Positions 35,616 to 45,058 of a DNA stretch of 64,000 nt are shown here, one piece after another (the stretch's first letter is position 1; every line of letters starts with the position of its first letter). The notes below the pieces were generated by a model that was not told the DNA's origin, made no database searches, and was given only the letters and a program-made list of their open reading frames with translations. The stretch spans positions 248,001 to 312,000 of the forward strand of contig NZ_CP016279.1 in the NCBI RefSeq assembly GCF_001542625.1, written 5' to 3'. The position numbers and the translations under genes are program-made. This stretch comes from Streptomyces griseochromogenes. GTDB lineage: Bacteria; Actinomycetota; Actinomycetes; Streptomycetales; Streptomycetaceae.

Positions 35616-36566
35616 ATGGACCTCGACCTCGCCCTGGTCCGCGCCTTTGTCGCGACCGCCGGGACACTGCACTTCGGGCGGGCTGCCGAGGAGCTGAACA
35701 CCAGTCAGCAGGCGCTGTCCAAACGCATCGCGCGGCTGGAGGAGTCGCTGGCCGTCCGGCTGTTCGAGCGTCAGGGCGGCATCCGGCTGAGCGAGGCGGG
35801 GCAGCGGTTCCTGCCGGCCGCGCGCGAGGCGCTCGCGGCGGGCGAGCGGGCGATCGCGGCGGTGGCGGGCGCCGGACCGGTCGTACGGATCGACACCTGG
35901 GGCCATCTGTACGCGCCGATGCGCACGGTCGCCGAGGCGGTACGGGCGCTCGGCGCGGTGCGGTGGGAGCCGGGCCCGGGACGTGACTGGCCGTCGGTCG
36001 CGGGGGCGCTGCTGCGCGGCGACACGGACCTGGGATTCGGCCGGGTGCACCCGCTGCCCGACGGCCGGGACGCGGGACTCACCCAGCGTCTGGTGCGGCT
36101 GGAACCCGTCGACGCGGTGGTCGGCCCGGCTCATCCGTCGGCCGGCGCCGACGCACTGCGCCCGGCCGATCTGCGCGACAGTGTCCTGTGGTGCCCGGCC
36201 GAACTGAACCGCCTGGACTTCCTGCGCCGCTTCGCCGACGAATTCCGGATCACGCGGCGGCAGGACGGCCCCAATCTGGGCCTGGACCATCTCGTCCAGC
36301 GCCTGCGCACCGACCCCGAGGGCTTCACCGTCTTCCCCGCGGACGCGCCGCTGCCGGACCATATGGGCCTGCGCTGTATCCCGCTCGTCGAGCCGACACC
36401 GCTGTACGCGTGGTCGCTGGCCTGGCGGGAGTCGTCCCGCCACCCTCTGCTCGACACCTTGCTGCGCGGCTTCGCCGAAGCCGGCCGTACCCGGCGCTGG
36501 CTGGAGTACGAACCGCAGCGCGACTGGCTCCCCGACACCGACCATCCGAAACTCGCGGTCGGTTAG
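35616..36566 (+). CDS. LysR-family transcriptional regulator
   Basis: About 316 residues. The winged helix is typical (DLALVRAFVATAGTLHFGRAAEELNTSQQALSKRIARLEESLAVRLFER), followed by a periplasmic-binding-protein-like effector domain. The ATG gives the normal LysR N-terminus. It is divergent from the quinone oxidoreductase/SnoaL pair, which are its likely targets. Unrelated in content to the flanking RiPP clusters. Confidence 0.92.
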   Translation: MDLDLALVRAFVATAGTLHFGRAAEELNTSQQALSKRIARLEESLAVRLFERQGGIRLSEAGQRFLPAAREALAAGERAIAAVAGAGPVVRIDTWGHLYAPMRTVAEAVRALGAVRWEPGPGRDWPSVAGALLRGDTDLGFGRVHPLPDGRDAGLTQRLVRLEPVDAVVGPAHPSAGADALRPADLRDSVLWCPAELNRLDFLRRFADEFRITRRQDGPNLGLDHLVQRLRTDPEGFTVFPADAPLPDHMGLRCIPLVEPTPLYAWSLAWRESSRHPLLDTLLRGFAEAGRTRRWLEYEPQRDWLPDTDHPKLAVG

Positions 36567-36682
36567 GAGCCTTCGCGCCCACCACGGTCCCGCCGCTTCG
36601 GCTTGGGCGTCAGCACGGTTCAGCTGCCGGACGGCGTCCTGCCTCCCGGCCTTTTCGGCATAGCGTTCACCGCCACTCCATT

Positions 36683-36862
36683 GCAACGGCAGGGGCCGTG
36701 CGCGGCACGGTCACCCTGCGCACCGAGAACGGCGACATCTCCGTCGGTGCCGCCCGCGGCGTCTCGGCCGCCCTGGACGCCGGCACCGCCCACGGCCGGA
36801 TCCACAACGCGCCCAAGAACGCCGACGGCACCCCGGGCCTGAGCATCCACGGCCGCGAGGGG
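36683..36862 (+). pseudogene. DUF4097 protein remnant
   Basis: One frame reads VRGTVTLRTENGDISVGAARG, SAALDAGTAHGRIHNA and GTPGLSIHGREG, characteristic of the beta-solenoid C-terminal region of Streptomyces DUF4097 proteins. There is no start region or ribosome site; the rest of the gene is absent. It is a decayed fragment, perhaps left by rearrangement between the two RiPP clusters. Confidence 0.65.
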
Positions 36863-36897
36863 GTGCCCGAAGCCGGGCACCCCCTCGGCCGGTCCGG

Positions 36898-37248
36898 TCA
36901 GGCGGGCGGGCGGGCCGACTCACGGTCGCGCGGCGGGCCGTCGCAGCGGCGGACCTCCACCCGGCCCGAATCGCTGAGCGGCATCGCTCGCGCCCAGCTC
37001 AGCGCCTCTTCCTCGGAGGGGACGTCGATGATCCAGAGTCCGCCGACCTCCCGTACCCCTTCGCCGGCGCGCTCCTCGTGTTCGGCACAGGCAGGGCGGG
37101 CGAGCCGTGCTCCGTAGACGATCCGGACGCCTGCCTCCGTCATCGCGCGGCCGTACGCGCGGTTGGCGGTGAAGCGCTCCTCGCGTTCCTGCGGGGTCAT
37201 CCGGTCCCAGTCCGTCTCCTGCCCGAAGACCAGCAGCGCGAATTCCAT
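36898..37248 (-). CDS. YCII-related protein
   Basis: About 116 residues. The ferredoxin-like YCII fold is indicated by MEFALLVFGQE, TANRAYGRAMTEAGV and GGLWIIDVPSEEEALSWARAMP. YCII proteins are small, often dimeric, and associated with ECF sigma factors or used as domains of enzymes; no function can be assigned. It lies 66 bases downstream of the NHLM exporter operon on the same strand, so it could be the last gene of that transcript, but such genes are common elsewhere. Confidence 0.85.
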   Translation of the reverse strand: MEFALLVFGQETDWDRMTPQEREERFTANRAYGRAMTEAGVRIVYGARLARPACAEHEERAGEGVREVGGLWIIDVPSEEEALSWARAMPLSDSGRVEVRRCDGPPRDRESARPPA

Positions 37249-37314
37249 GTTCGTCCCCTTTCCAGGCGGCTTGCCGGTTTCCCGGCGGCTTTCCGGTCGG
37301 CGCCGTCGCACCGG

Positions 37315-40314
37315 CTACATCTGACGGCTCGCCAGGCGGGCGAAGAGCCCGTCCCGGGCGGCGAGCAGTTCCTCGTACCGGCCCTGCTGGACGACCCGGC
37401 CCTGGTCCATGACGATGATCCGGTCGGCTTCGGCGACCGTGGAGAGCCGGTGCGCGATCACCACCCGGGTGGCGTTCAGGCGCCGGGTGCTCTCGGTGAC
37501 CAGGCGCTGGGTCGGGTTGTCCAGTGCGCTGGTGGCCTCGTCGAAGAAGACGATGCGGGGCCGGGAGACCAGCGCGCGGGCGATCATCAGGCGCTGGCGC
37601 TGTCCGCCGCTGAGGGTGCTGGTGCCCTCCGAGAGCACGGTGTTCATGCCCATCGGCAGGGCCGCGATGTCCTTGTCGATTCCGGCCATCTCGGCAGCCG
37701 CCCAGGCGTCGTCCAGCGTGTGGTTGGTGCTGCCGACGATGTTGGCCTTGATGTCCCCGGCCAGCAGCGCCCCGTGCTGCAGCACCACGCCGCACTGCCG
37801 GCGTACCGCCGAGACCTCCAGCTCGCCCAGGTCCTGTCCGTCGTAGAGCACCGTCCCGCTCTCCGGCCGCTCGAAGCCGAGCAGCAGCCGCAGCACCGTC
37901 GACTTGCCACTGCCGGACGGTCCGACGATCGCCACGAACTCCCCGGGCTCGATGGTCAGCGTGACGTCCTGCAGGGCGGCCGGGCCGTCCTGGCCGTAGC
38001 GGAAGGTGACATGGCTCAGACCCAGCCGGCCGGACAGGTCGCCCGGGTCCGCCTTGGTGTCGTCCACCTCCGGCGTGCCCTCCAGGATCGGCCGCAGCCG
38101 CTCCAGCATCGGCACCACACCCAGGGCGGTGACCGCCGCCGAGGTGAACTGCAGGCTCGACGCGATCAGCAGATTGAACGCGGTGAAGAAGGAGAGGAAG
38201 ACCGGGATCGGGACGTCGCCGTCCAGCGGGCCGGCGATCACACCGAAGATGACCACCGAACACACCAGGGGAAAACCGGCGTTGAAGGTGGTGACGGCGT
38301 TCTGGACGCGGCGTGCGGAGGCGGCCAGACCGCGCCCCTTGCCGAACTCCGCGGCCCACACCCCGAACACCCGGTCCTCGGCCGCGGTGACCCGCAACTT
38401 CGGTACGGCGGTGAGCAGTTGGAAGACGCGCGAGGACATCGCCTGCTCGTGTGCGTAGAGCCGCCGCTGCCAGCGGAGTTCCAGCCGCCCGGCGAGCAGC
38501 CCGAAGCCGGCGCCGAACAGCACCAGCGCGGTCGCCAGGCCCGCCAGCCGCAGATCGTAGAAGTAGACCAGCACCAGGTTGGCCAGGCCGGTGAGCAACC
38601 CGAGGGTCGCGGTGGTCATCATCCCCGACAGGGTCTCCTGCGCCGCGCTGACGCCCAGCACGGTCGTCCCCAGTTCCCCGGTGGAGTAGCCGGAGAAGAA
38701 CGACGCGGGCAGCGAGAGCAGCCGGGTCCAGACTCCCACCTGCATGGCGGCGGTCGAGCGGCTCTCGATGCGCAGCACGGCGATGTTCTGCACCACGGAG
38801 AGCGCGGCGACGGCCATCGCGGAACCGATCACCACCACCGCGCCCTCGGTGATCAGGCCGCGCTGGGCGTGTGCCACGAAGGTGCCGAGCACCGCACCCG
38901 TCATCACCGGGACCAGCAGCCCGATCACCGCGATCAGCACGGCCATCCCCGCGAACATCCACAGATCGCGCCGGTTGTTGCGCATCCCGAAGCGCAGCAG
39001 CCCGCCGACCGTGCGGACGGTGAGCGGCAGCGGACGGTAGAGCACCGTCGCCTTGTTCTGCAGCTCGCCGGCGAGTTCGGGGGTGAGCGGGGTGACCGTG
39101 CCGTTCTCGGCCAGGACGTAGCGGCCGCTCACCGGGAGCAGCGCCACCGCGTCGCCGCCGACCTTGCGGTAGCCGACCATGGGGCCGAGGTCCCCGCGCC
39201 ACCAGCGGCCGTCGAGCCGGACGGTGCGGGTGCGGACGCCCGAGGCGAGGGCGATGGCCTGGAGCTCGTCCAGATGCCGGTCGTGGCCGTTGCCCGCCAC
39301 CGGCGCCTTGACGGTGAAGCCCTGGTGGCCGGCGACCAGCCGGGCCGCCGCGAGGGTCGGCGGGTCGCCGGCCGCGTCACCGATCCGGACCCGCGAGGAC
39401 GTGTCGTGCAGGACGGACTCGAAGCCGCGAGCGGAGTGCGCCAGGGTGCCGGCGTCACGCTCCCGGCGGGCGGCGAGCAGTTCGGTCTCGGCCGCGCACC
39501 GGGTCTCGACCCGGCGGTCCACGGTGTAGAGCAGTCGGCCGCAGTGCGTCTCCAGCCGCTCCCACAGCTCGCCCCCGTCGAGCAGTTCGGGCAGCGAACG
39601 GGCACTGACGGTCGCGGCGCCGCTCGCGACGAGCCAGTCCCGCTCGGTGAGGCACACGTCCGCTCCGGCGGTGAGCTCGCCGTCCGCCCCCTCGGGCAGC
39701 TCGACGGTGCCGTCCTCGATCCGCACCCACCGCACCCCGTCCACCGAGCGGAGCGCCTGGCCCTTCTTGAGCGTGGTGGGCCCGGTGGTGGACAGCGGAG
39801 TGAAATCGCGCGGCGGCAGGGTGTCGCGCAGGGCGCCGGCGAGCGCCGTGATGCCCTTGGCGAGTCCGCCCAGGAACTGGTCCACGGCCTGCTGCTGTTC
39901 GGATGCGGAAAGGGCCCGGGCGGCGGCCCCGGCCGCGGTACCGCACGGGCGTCCCAGCGCCGCGAGTCCCTCGGTCCAGGCGCCGGCCAGGAAGGAGACC
40001 TCGGCGCCGAGCACCGGGCGGGCCACGATGCCGTGCAGCGGGCCGGCGGGTGCGCCGGGCAGCAGGGTGCCGGCCTCGATCCGGCACAGGAAGTGCCAAC
40101 GGCCGCTGGGTTCCCGGTCGGAGAGCCGTACCGCGAACAGATCGACGGCGCCGGCCAGCACGAGCAGCATCCGGCTCGGGTCGTCCAGGACGAGGTAGCG
40201 GTCCGCCTGCTGGTCCACCGGGTCGGCTGCCTCGGTGAAGTACGCGGCGAAGGCGCTGCCGGTCGCGGGGTCTCTGCCGGTGACCGGGGCCTTGTCGGTG
40301 ACGGCGGTACTCAC
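37315..40314 (-). CDS. NHLM-type ABC transporter without peptidase domain
   Basis: About 999 residues. A long N-terminal region of roughly 400 residues with a cyclic-nucleotide-binding-like domain is followed by an ABC membrane domain and an ATPase (VGPSGSGKSTVLRLLLGF, signature LSGGQRQRLMIARAL, Walker B RIVFFDEATSALD). This layout is the second exporter of NHLM bacteriocin systems, paired with the C39 exporter encoded just upstream. The GTG start overlaps that gene by four bases. The pair should move the leader-cleaved peptide across the membrane. Confidence 0.92.
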   Translation of the reverse strand: MSTAVTDKAPVTGRDPATGSAFAAYFTEAADPVDQQADRYLVLDDPSRMLLVLAGAVDLFAVRLSDREPSGRWHFLCRIEAGTLLPGAPAGPLHGIVARPVLGAEVSFLAGAWTEGLAALGRPCGTAAGAAARALSASEQQQAVDQFLGGLAKGITALAGALRDTLPPRDFTPLSTTGPTTLKKGQALRSVDGVRWVRIEDGTVELPEGADGELTAGADVCLTERDWLVASGAATVSARSLPELLDGGELWERLETHCGRLLYTVDRRVETRCAAETELLAARRERDAGTLAHSARGFESVLHDTSSRVRIGDAAGDPPTLAAARLVAGHQGFTVKAPVAGNGHDRHLDELQAIALASGVRTRTVRLDGRWWRGDLGPMVGYRKVGGDAVALLPVSGRYVLAENGTVTPLTPELAGELQNKATVLYRPLPLTVRTVGGLLRFGMRNNRRDLWMFAGMAVLIAVIGLLVPVMTGAVLGTFVAHAQRGLITEGAVVVIGSAMAVAALSVVQNIAVLRIESRSTAAMQVGVWTRLLSLPASFFSGYSTGELGTTVLGVSAAQETLSGMMTTATLGLLTGLANLVLVYFYDLRLAGLATALVLFGAGFGLLAGRLELRWQRRLYAHEQAMSSRVFQLLTAVPKLRVTAAEDRVFGVWAAEFGKGRGLAASARRVQNAVTTFNAGFPLVCSVVIFGVIAGPLDGDVPIPVFLSFFTAFNLLIASSLQFTSAAVTALGVVPMLERLRPILEGTPEVDDTKADPGDLSGRLGLSHVTFRYGQDGPAALQDVTLTIEPGEFVAIVGPSGSGKSTVLRLLLGFERPESGTVLYDGQDLGELEVSAVRRQCGVVLQHGALLAGDIKANIVGSTNHTLDDAWAAAEMAGIDKDIAALPMGMNTVLSEGTSTLSGGQRQRLMIARALVSRPRIVFFDEATSALDNPTQRLVTESTRRLNATRVVIAHRLSTVAEADRIIVMDQGRVVQQGRYEELLAARDGLFARLASRQM

Positions 40315-42593
40315 AGCTCGTCCTCCTCCTCGCGCCGCGAGGACTCGATGAGGGCGGTGTAGTGTCCGCCCAGCGCCAGCAGCTCCTCGTGGGTGCCTCG
40401 TTCGACGATCCGGCCCTGCTGCAGTACGACGATCTCGTCGGCGTCGCGGACCGTGGAGAGCCGGTGGGCGATGATCAGGCAGGCGCAGCCTCGTCGGCGC
40501 AGGTTGTCCATGATGGTGCGTTCGGTCTCCGGGTCGAGCGCGCTGGTCGCCTCGTCGAGCACCAGCAGGGTGGGCTCCGTGGCGAGTGCTCTGGCCAGCT
40601 CCAGGCGCTGGCGCTGCCCGCCGCTGAAGTTGCGGCCGCCCTCCAGGACCGGGCTGTGGACACCGCCGGGCCGGGTCATCACGGTGTCGAAGACGGCCGC
40701 GTCACGCAGCGCGGCGGTGACCGCCTCGTCGGACACGTCGTCGTTCCACAGCGTCAGGTTGTCGCGGACAGTGCCCTCGAAGAGCGAGATGTCCTGGTCG
40801 ACATAGGCGAGCGAGGTGGCCAGCACGGTGCGCGAGATCTCCTCGCGGGGTCTGCCGTCGAGCAGGATTCGTCCCTCGCCGGGGGCGTAGAGCCCGGTCA
40901 GCAGCCGGCCCAGGGTGGACTTTCCGCTGCCCGAGCCGCCGACCACGGCGACCCGGCGGCCCGGCACCACGGTCAGGCTCAGCTCTTTGATCACCGGTTC
41001 CGACAGCGGGCTGTAGCTGAAACCGACGTTCTCGAACTCCAGCGTGCCGTCGAGTTTGGCGGTGGCCTCAGGGTCGGCGGTGGCGAAGCAGGCGGCCACC
41101 GGGTAGCGCTCGACGTCGTACAGCCGCTTGATGTCGGCCGTGACATCCTGCAGTCGGCCTCCCAGGTTGGTCAGTTGGGCGACCGGGCGGCTGAGCGCGG
41201 ACAGCAGCGTCTGGAACGAGACCAGCAGGCCCACGCTCATCGCTCCGTCCACCACCCGCTGCCCGCCCACCAGCAGGATGAGACCGCTGTTGAGGGCGGC
41301 CAGCATCGGGGGCACCACGGTGAGCACGGCGCTGGGGATGCCGAGCTTCTGCTTGGCGGAGACCACCTTGGCCAGGAAGCCGCCCCAACGGCTGAAGGCC
41401 TCCGGTTCGGCGCCGGTCGCCTTGACCGTCTCGATCAGCGACAGGGTGGTGAAGGTGGTCGCCGTCAGATTGCCGCGGTCCGTGCGCAGGGCGGCCACCG
41501 CGTCCGTCCGGGCGCGTGACACGGCGTGCAGCACGACGACGTTGAGCAGCGCCATGCCCACCCCGATCACCCCGAGCAGGATGTCGTAGCGGATCAGGAT
41601 CGCCGCGTAGAAGAGCACCAGGCCCAGGTTGATCACGGTCAGCGCGAGGTCCCGGGACAGGATCTCGGCGACCATGTCGTTGCCGGCCACCCGCTTGGCG
41701 ACCTCGGCAGGGCGCCGCTGCAGGAAGAAGTCCACGGGCAGCCGCAGCAGATGGCGGAAGAACCGGGCCGAACTCACCAGCCCCATCCGGATCTCCAGCC
41801 GCAACAGGTAGTGCCGCTGCACCGAGGTGAGGATGAAGACCGCTACCGAGGTCAGGGCCATGGCGACCAGCAGCGGGAGGAGATAGCCGCTCCCGCTGCC
41901 GGCCAGTACCCGGTCGATGAAGACCCGGGTGTACGCGGGGATCGCGATGCCCGGGACGACCAGCAGCAGACTGGCCAGCAGAACCAGCGGCATCGCCCGT
42001 CCGGTCGGCAGCCGCCGCTCCAGCAGGGCGCGCCCGACTCCGCCCCTGCTGCCTCCGGGCCGGAAGTCCGGGCCCTTCTCGAAGGACAGCACGATCCCGG
42101 TGAAGCCGGAGTCGAACTCGTCCCACTCCATCAGCCGCGGCCCGCTCGCCGGATCGTTGACCGCGACGACGGTCCGGCCGTACCGGGTACGGATCCCCTC
42201 GACCACCATGAAGTGCTGGAAGGCCCAGAAGATGATCACCGGCCCGGCCAGGTCGCGCAGCTGGTCGGCCTCCGTCTGGTAGCCGCGGGCCGTCAGGCCG
42301 AAGGTGCGGGCGGCGGAGAGCAGCGTGGACGCGCGGGCGCCGTCCCGGGACACCCCGCACACGCCGCGCAGGTCCTCCAGCGGAACGTGGCGGCCGTGGT
42401 GGGCGAGGATCATGGCGAGGCTGGCCGCGCCGCACTCCACCGATTCCATCTGCAGGACGGTGGGAACGGCGTGCCGCCAGGGGCGGGGCCGCCGCGCCCA
42501 GCGGCTTCCGGAACGGGGCCCGCCGCGCCCGGCGGTGCCGCCGGGGCTCGCACCCGGTGCGTCGCGCCGGGTCTCAGGCATCGTGGATGTCAT
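40311..42593 (-). CDS. C39 peptidase-containing ABC exporter (NHLM type)
   Basis: About 760 residues. The N-terminal C39 protease has its catalytic Cys in VECGAASLAMILAHHGRHVP and His in HFMVVEG, then Asp in VNDPASGPRLM. A six-span membrane domain and an ATPase follow (GGSGSGKSTLGRLL, SGGQRQRLELARAL, LLVLDEATSALD). It should cut the leader after a double glycine during export, fitting the GG before the Cys-rich core of the precursor at 62331-62699. It lies 12 bases after the HlyD gene. Confidence 0.94.
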   Translation of the reverse strand: MTSTMPETRRDAPGASPGGTAGRGGPRSGSRWARRPRPWRHAVPTVLQMESVECGAASLAMILAHHGRHVPLEDLRGVCGVSRDGARASTLLSAARTFGLTARGYQTEADQLRDLAGPVIIFWAFQHFMVVEGIRTRYGRTVVAVNDPASGPRLMEWDEFDSGFTGIVLSFEKGPDFRPGGSRGGVGRALLERRLPTGRAMPLVLLASLLLVVPGIAIPAYTRVFIDRVLAGSGSGYLLPLLVAMALTSVAVFILTSVQRHYLLRLEIRMGLVSSARFFRHLLRLPVDFFLQRRPAEVAKRVAGNDMVAEILSRDLALTVINLGLVLFYAAILIRYDILLGVIGVGMALLNVVVLHAVSRARTDAVAALRTDRGNLTATTFTTLSLIETVKATGAEPEAFSRWGGFLAKVVSAKQKLGIPSAVLTVVPPMLAALNSGLILLVGGQRVVDGAMSVGLLVSFQTLLSALSRPVAQLTNLGGRLQDVTADIKRLYDVERYPVAACFATADPEATAKLDGTLEFENVGFSYSPLSEPVIKELSLTVVPGRRVAVVGGSGSGKSTLGRLLTGLYAPGEGRILLDGRPREEISRTVLATSLAYVDQDISLFEGTVRDNLTLWNDDVSDEAVTAALRDAAVFDTVMTRPGGVHSPVLEGGRNFSGGQRQRLELARALATEPTLLVLDEATSALDPETERTIMDNLRRRGCACLIIAHRLSTVRDADEIVVLQQGRIVERGTHEELLALGGHYTALIESSRREEEDEL

Positions 42594-42605
42594 CGCAGCA
42601 CCCCC

Positions 42606-43418
42606 TCAGCGGCCGAGAATCAGATCGAACGGCGTCTGCCGGCCCACGTTGATCGTCGCGGTGACCGAGACCTGGGTGTCCAGCGGCATCGGCGGACCGC
42701 TCTGCGAAGTCCAGGCGAAGCCGCTCCGGGTCGACGCGTCGGGAATCAGATCCACCACCACCAGCCGCGGCGGTGCCCCGTTCAGATAGGGCCGGGCCGC
42801 CAGCTCCCCGCCGACCAGGCCGGACACGGCCTCCTTGGTGAGCGCGTACGGGCTGATCGAGCTGATCCTCCCGCGCAGCAGGCCGAAGGCGCCGGCAGGC
42901 GCGGTGGACACCGAGAGGTCCACGGAGTCGCCCTGCCCGAGTCCGGCCGCGCGGGTGGCGGGGACGAAGACCATCGCGACCATCCGGTCCCCGGCATGGT
43001 CGGTGCGCTCGACCGAGGCGACGGGCGAGCCCGGCGCGACCACCTGCCCGTCGGTGACGGACAGCCCGACCACCCGCCCGCCGAAGGGGCTGGTGATCGC
43101 CTGGAGCCGGCCCCGGGCGTCCTGCACCTTGATCACCGTCTCCCCGGGCCGGACACTGTCGGCAGGCCGTGTCAGGACGCTGCGCACCATCCCGCTGTAC
43201 GGGCTCTGGATCATCGCGGTGCCGCTGGGGCGGGTGAGCAGGCCGGGCGCGTCCACGGTGATCGGGATCCGGCCGGCGAAGGTCCACAGCAGCGCCGCGC
43301 TCATGGTGATCAGAACGACGAACAGCGCGATCCAGCCGCGTGGCGCGGCCAGCAGGGTCGGCGAGTCGAGCTCGTCCGGCTCCCGCATCCGCTGCAGAGC
43401 CTTGAAGCGGAACTTCAT
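42606..43418 (-). CDS. HlyD-family adaptor of the NHLM export system
   Basis: About 270 residues. One membrane anchor near residues 29-50 (WIALFVVLITMSAALLWTFAG) is followed by a biotinyl-lipoyl-like domain (GTAMIQSPYSGMVRSVLTRPADSVRPGETVIKV) and the AITSPFGGRVVGLSV strand typical of membrane fusion proteins. It is short, with no long coiled coil, as in NHLM systems of Gram-positive bacteria. GAGGAGG lies about nine bases upstream of the ATG. Confidence 0.9.
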   Translation of the reverse strand: MKFRFKALQRMREPDELDSPTLLAAPRGWIALFVVLITMSAALLWTFAGRIPITVDAPGLLTRPSGTAMIQSPYSGMVRSVLTRPADSVRPGETVIKVQDARGRLQAITSPFGGRVVGLSVTDGQVVAPGSPVASVERTDHAGDRMVAMVFVPATRAAGLGQGDSVDLSVSTAPAGAFGLLRGRISSISPYALTKEAVSGLVGGELAARPYLNGAPPRLVVVDLIPDASTRSGFAWTSQSGPPMPLDTQVSVTATINVGRQTPFDLILGR

Positions 43419-43440
43419 CGCCGGTCCCCTCCTCGGGATG

Positions 43441-45036
43441 TCATCTCTTGGGCTCTCTTCGCGGGACGCCGACGTCCTGACGGAGCGTCATCGGCTTGCT
43501 TCCGACGACCAGTTCCCCGACCGTGCCCTCGGTGAAGAAGTCCAGACCGCTGGCCGCGGCGAAGTCGGCCGCGTCGCCTCCGCCGAGGCCGCAGACCGCG
43601 AGGTCCATCGCGGTGGCGACCAGATAGAAGGTCTGGTAGAGCACGCCGACGTGCTTCAGGATCAGCGGATAGGCGACCGTCTCGTACTTCCACATGACCC
43701 GGCCGAAACGGGCGGTGACCAGCAGCACCACCTGAGGGTCGGACGCCATCAGGGCGGACTCGCGGGCACCGGCGACCAGCGCCGCGGTGGCCGGGCCCGG
43801 CTCGGCGACCAGCTCCAGCTCGTGCCGGTCGGTCGCGTAGTGCCACAGCCCCGGCTTCAGGCCCGCGCACTCCGTCACCAGCGGATAGACCTCCAGCTCG
43901 TGCACCGCGCCGCCGCTCGGGTACGGACGGTCGGCATGCTCCTGGCGGTCCCCGCCGGTGAAGGTCTGCCGACGGCGCATGGTGCGGTAGAGCAGCTCAC
44001 CGAGCCGGTCCACGGTCAGCGGCGACTGTTCGTCGTGGTCGCGGACCGAACGGCGCTGCTCCAGCACCTCGGTGAGCGGCTTGTCCGTACGGGCGAGTGC
44101 GGCGAGATCCGGAACGGCCAGCGCGACCTTCTCGCCGGGAAAGGGCGGGGGAGAGGCGGGCTCGGGTGCGAAGCGGTCGCCGAACCGGTACGTACCGCCG
44201 TACCCGGCCACCGTCGAGGGCCGCCTGGTGCGGGAGTGGAACATCAGGTCGAGCGCCGACCACTGGGCGAACCGCCGCTCGCTCGCCTCCGGTTCCTGCC
44301 CGGCCGAGCCGTAGGCCAGCAGTCCGGCCACGTCGAACAGCCGGAGGATCTGGCGGACGGCGTCCAGGGTGAGCCCGCCGGGCAGCTGCGCGAGCGCGGC
44401 GGGGCTGGTCCACCCGGCGAGAGCGGGAAGCAGCCCCGCCGCCCCGGTGCCCAGCTCCACGGCCAGCGCACTGCCCGGCGCGCGGATCACCAGCGCGCCG
44501 TCCTCGGCCCCGGCGGTGGCGAAGCGGGAGAGCTTCACCTGCCGGGTGGGGTCGGGGACGGGGCCCGGCAGGGCGGCGCCCCGGCCGATCGGCCGCAGCC
44601 GGGCCAGCGGCTCGTCGGCGGCCCCCGTCACCCGGTGGACGGAGTGCTCCAGCATTCCGGCCATGCCGAGCCGGCGGAAGGTCAGCTGCCAGCGCAGCAG
44701 CCCGCTCTCGCCGTCCCGGGCGGCCACCAGGGCCCCGAGATCGTCCTCGGTGTGTTCTGCGAAGGCCAGCGCGGCCACCGCCTCGCGGGCTCCGGCGGAC
44801 AGGTCCGGCAGGTTCAACGAGCCGACGGGGCCGGTGAGCCGGACCGTGCGGGCGGCGGCCGGCGCCGGGTCGCAGCCGGCGTCGCGACGCAGCCGGACGC
44901 GGCGGACCACCCGGGCGGTGCCGGTCCCGGTCGTGGGGGCGGCGAGGCCGGTCGGCGCCGCGGTGGTCGTCCGCGCACCGGTCTGTGCGGCGGTCGTCTG
45001 TGCCGCGGTCTGCGCGGCTGTCGTCTCTACGGTCAT
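43441..45036 (-). CDS. SagB-type FMN-dependent azoline dehydrogenase (NHLP cluster)
   Basis: About 531 residues. A Thr/Ala/Gln-rich low-complexity start (MTVETTAAQTAAQTTAAQTG) precedes a winged-helix-like region and a nitroreductase domain with EQRRSVRDHDEQSPLTVDRLGELLYRTM, YPSGGAVHELEVYPLVTECA and the catalytic Lys-Tyr in GRVMWKYETVAYPLIL. The C-terminus is FFTEGTVGELVVGSKPM. It should oxidise thiazolines formed by the YcaO enzyme encoded 22 bases upstream. Its catalytic pair is intact. Confidence 0.92.
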   Translation of the reverse strand: MTVETTAAQTAAQTTAAQTGARTTTAAPTGLAAPTTGTGTARVVRRVRLRRDAGCDPAPAAARTVRLTGPVGSLNLPDLSAGAREAVAALAFAEHTEDDLGALVAARDGESGLLRWQLTFRRLGMAGMLEHSVHRVTGAADEPLARLRPIGRGAALPGPVPDPTRQVKLSRFATAGAEDGALVIRAPGSALAVELGTGAAGLLPALAGWTSPAALAQLPGGLTLDAVRQILRLFDVAGLLAYGSAGQEPEASERRFAQWSALDLMFHSRTRRPSTVAGYGGTYRFGDRFAPEPASPPPFPGEKVALAVPDLAALARTDKPLTEVLEQRRSVRDHDEQSPLTVDRLGELLYRTMRRRQTFTGGDRQEHADRPYPSGGAVHELEVYPLVTECAGLKPGLWHYATDRHELELVAEPGPATAALVAGARESALMASDPQVVLLVTARFGRVMWKYETVAYPLILKHVGVLYQTFYLVATAMDLAVCGLGGGDAADFAAASGLDFFTEGTVGELVVGSKPMTLRQDVGVPRREPKR

Positions 45037-45058
45037 CTCTGGGGTTACCCGGCCCGTT

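Noticed and set aside
34074..37248. SnoaL, oxidoreductase, LysR and YCII genes as part of either RiPP cluster
   Set aside because: A strong terminator precedes them and the LysR dyad explains their regulation. None is a known RiPP modifier; only the YCII gene could be co-transcribed with the NHLM operon.
37078..40362. Roughly 1,090-codon open frame on the plus strand
   Set aside because: Antisense to the NHLM exporter, with low-complexity Arg/Gly/Gln/His composition and no motif.
44189..44194. TACGTA as a further regulator site
   Set aside because: It lies inside the SagB coding region as a single copy. Similar lone copies at 157 and 50893 are also coding, so they are treated as background.
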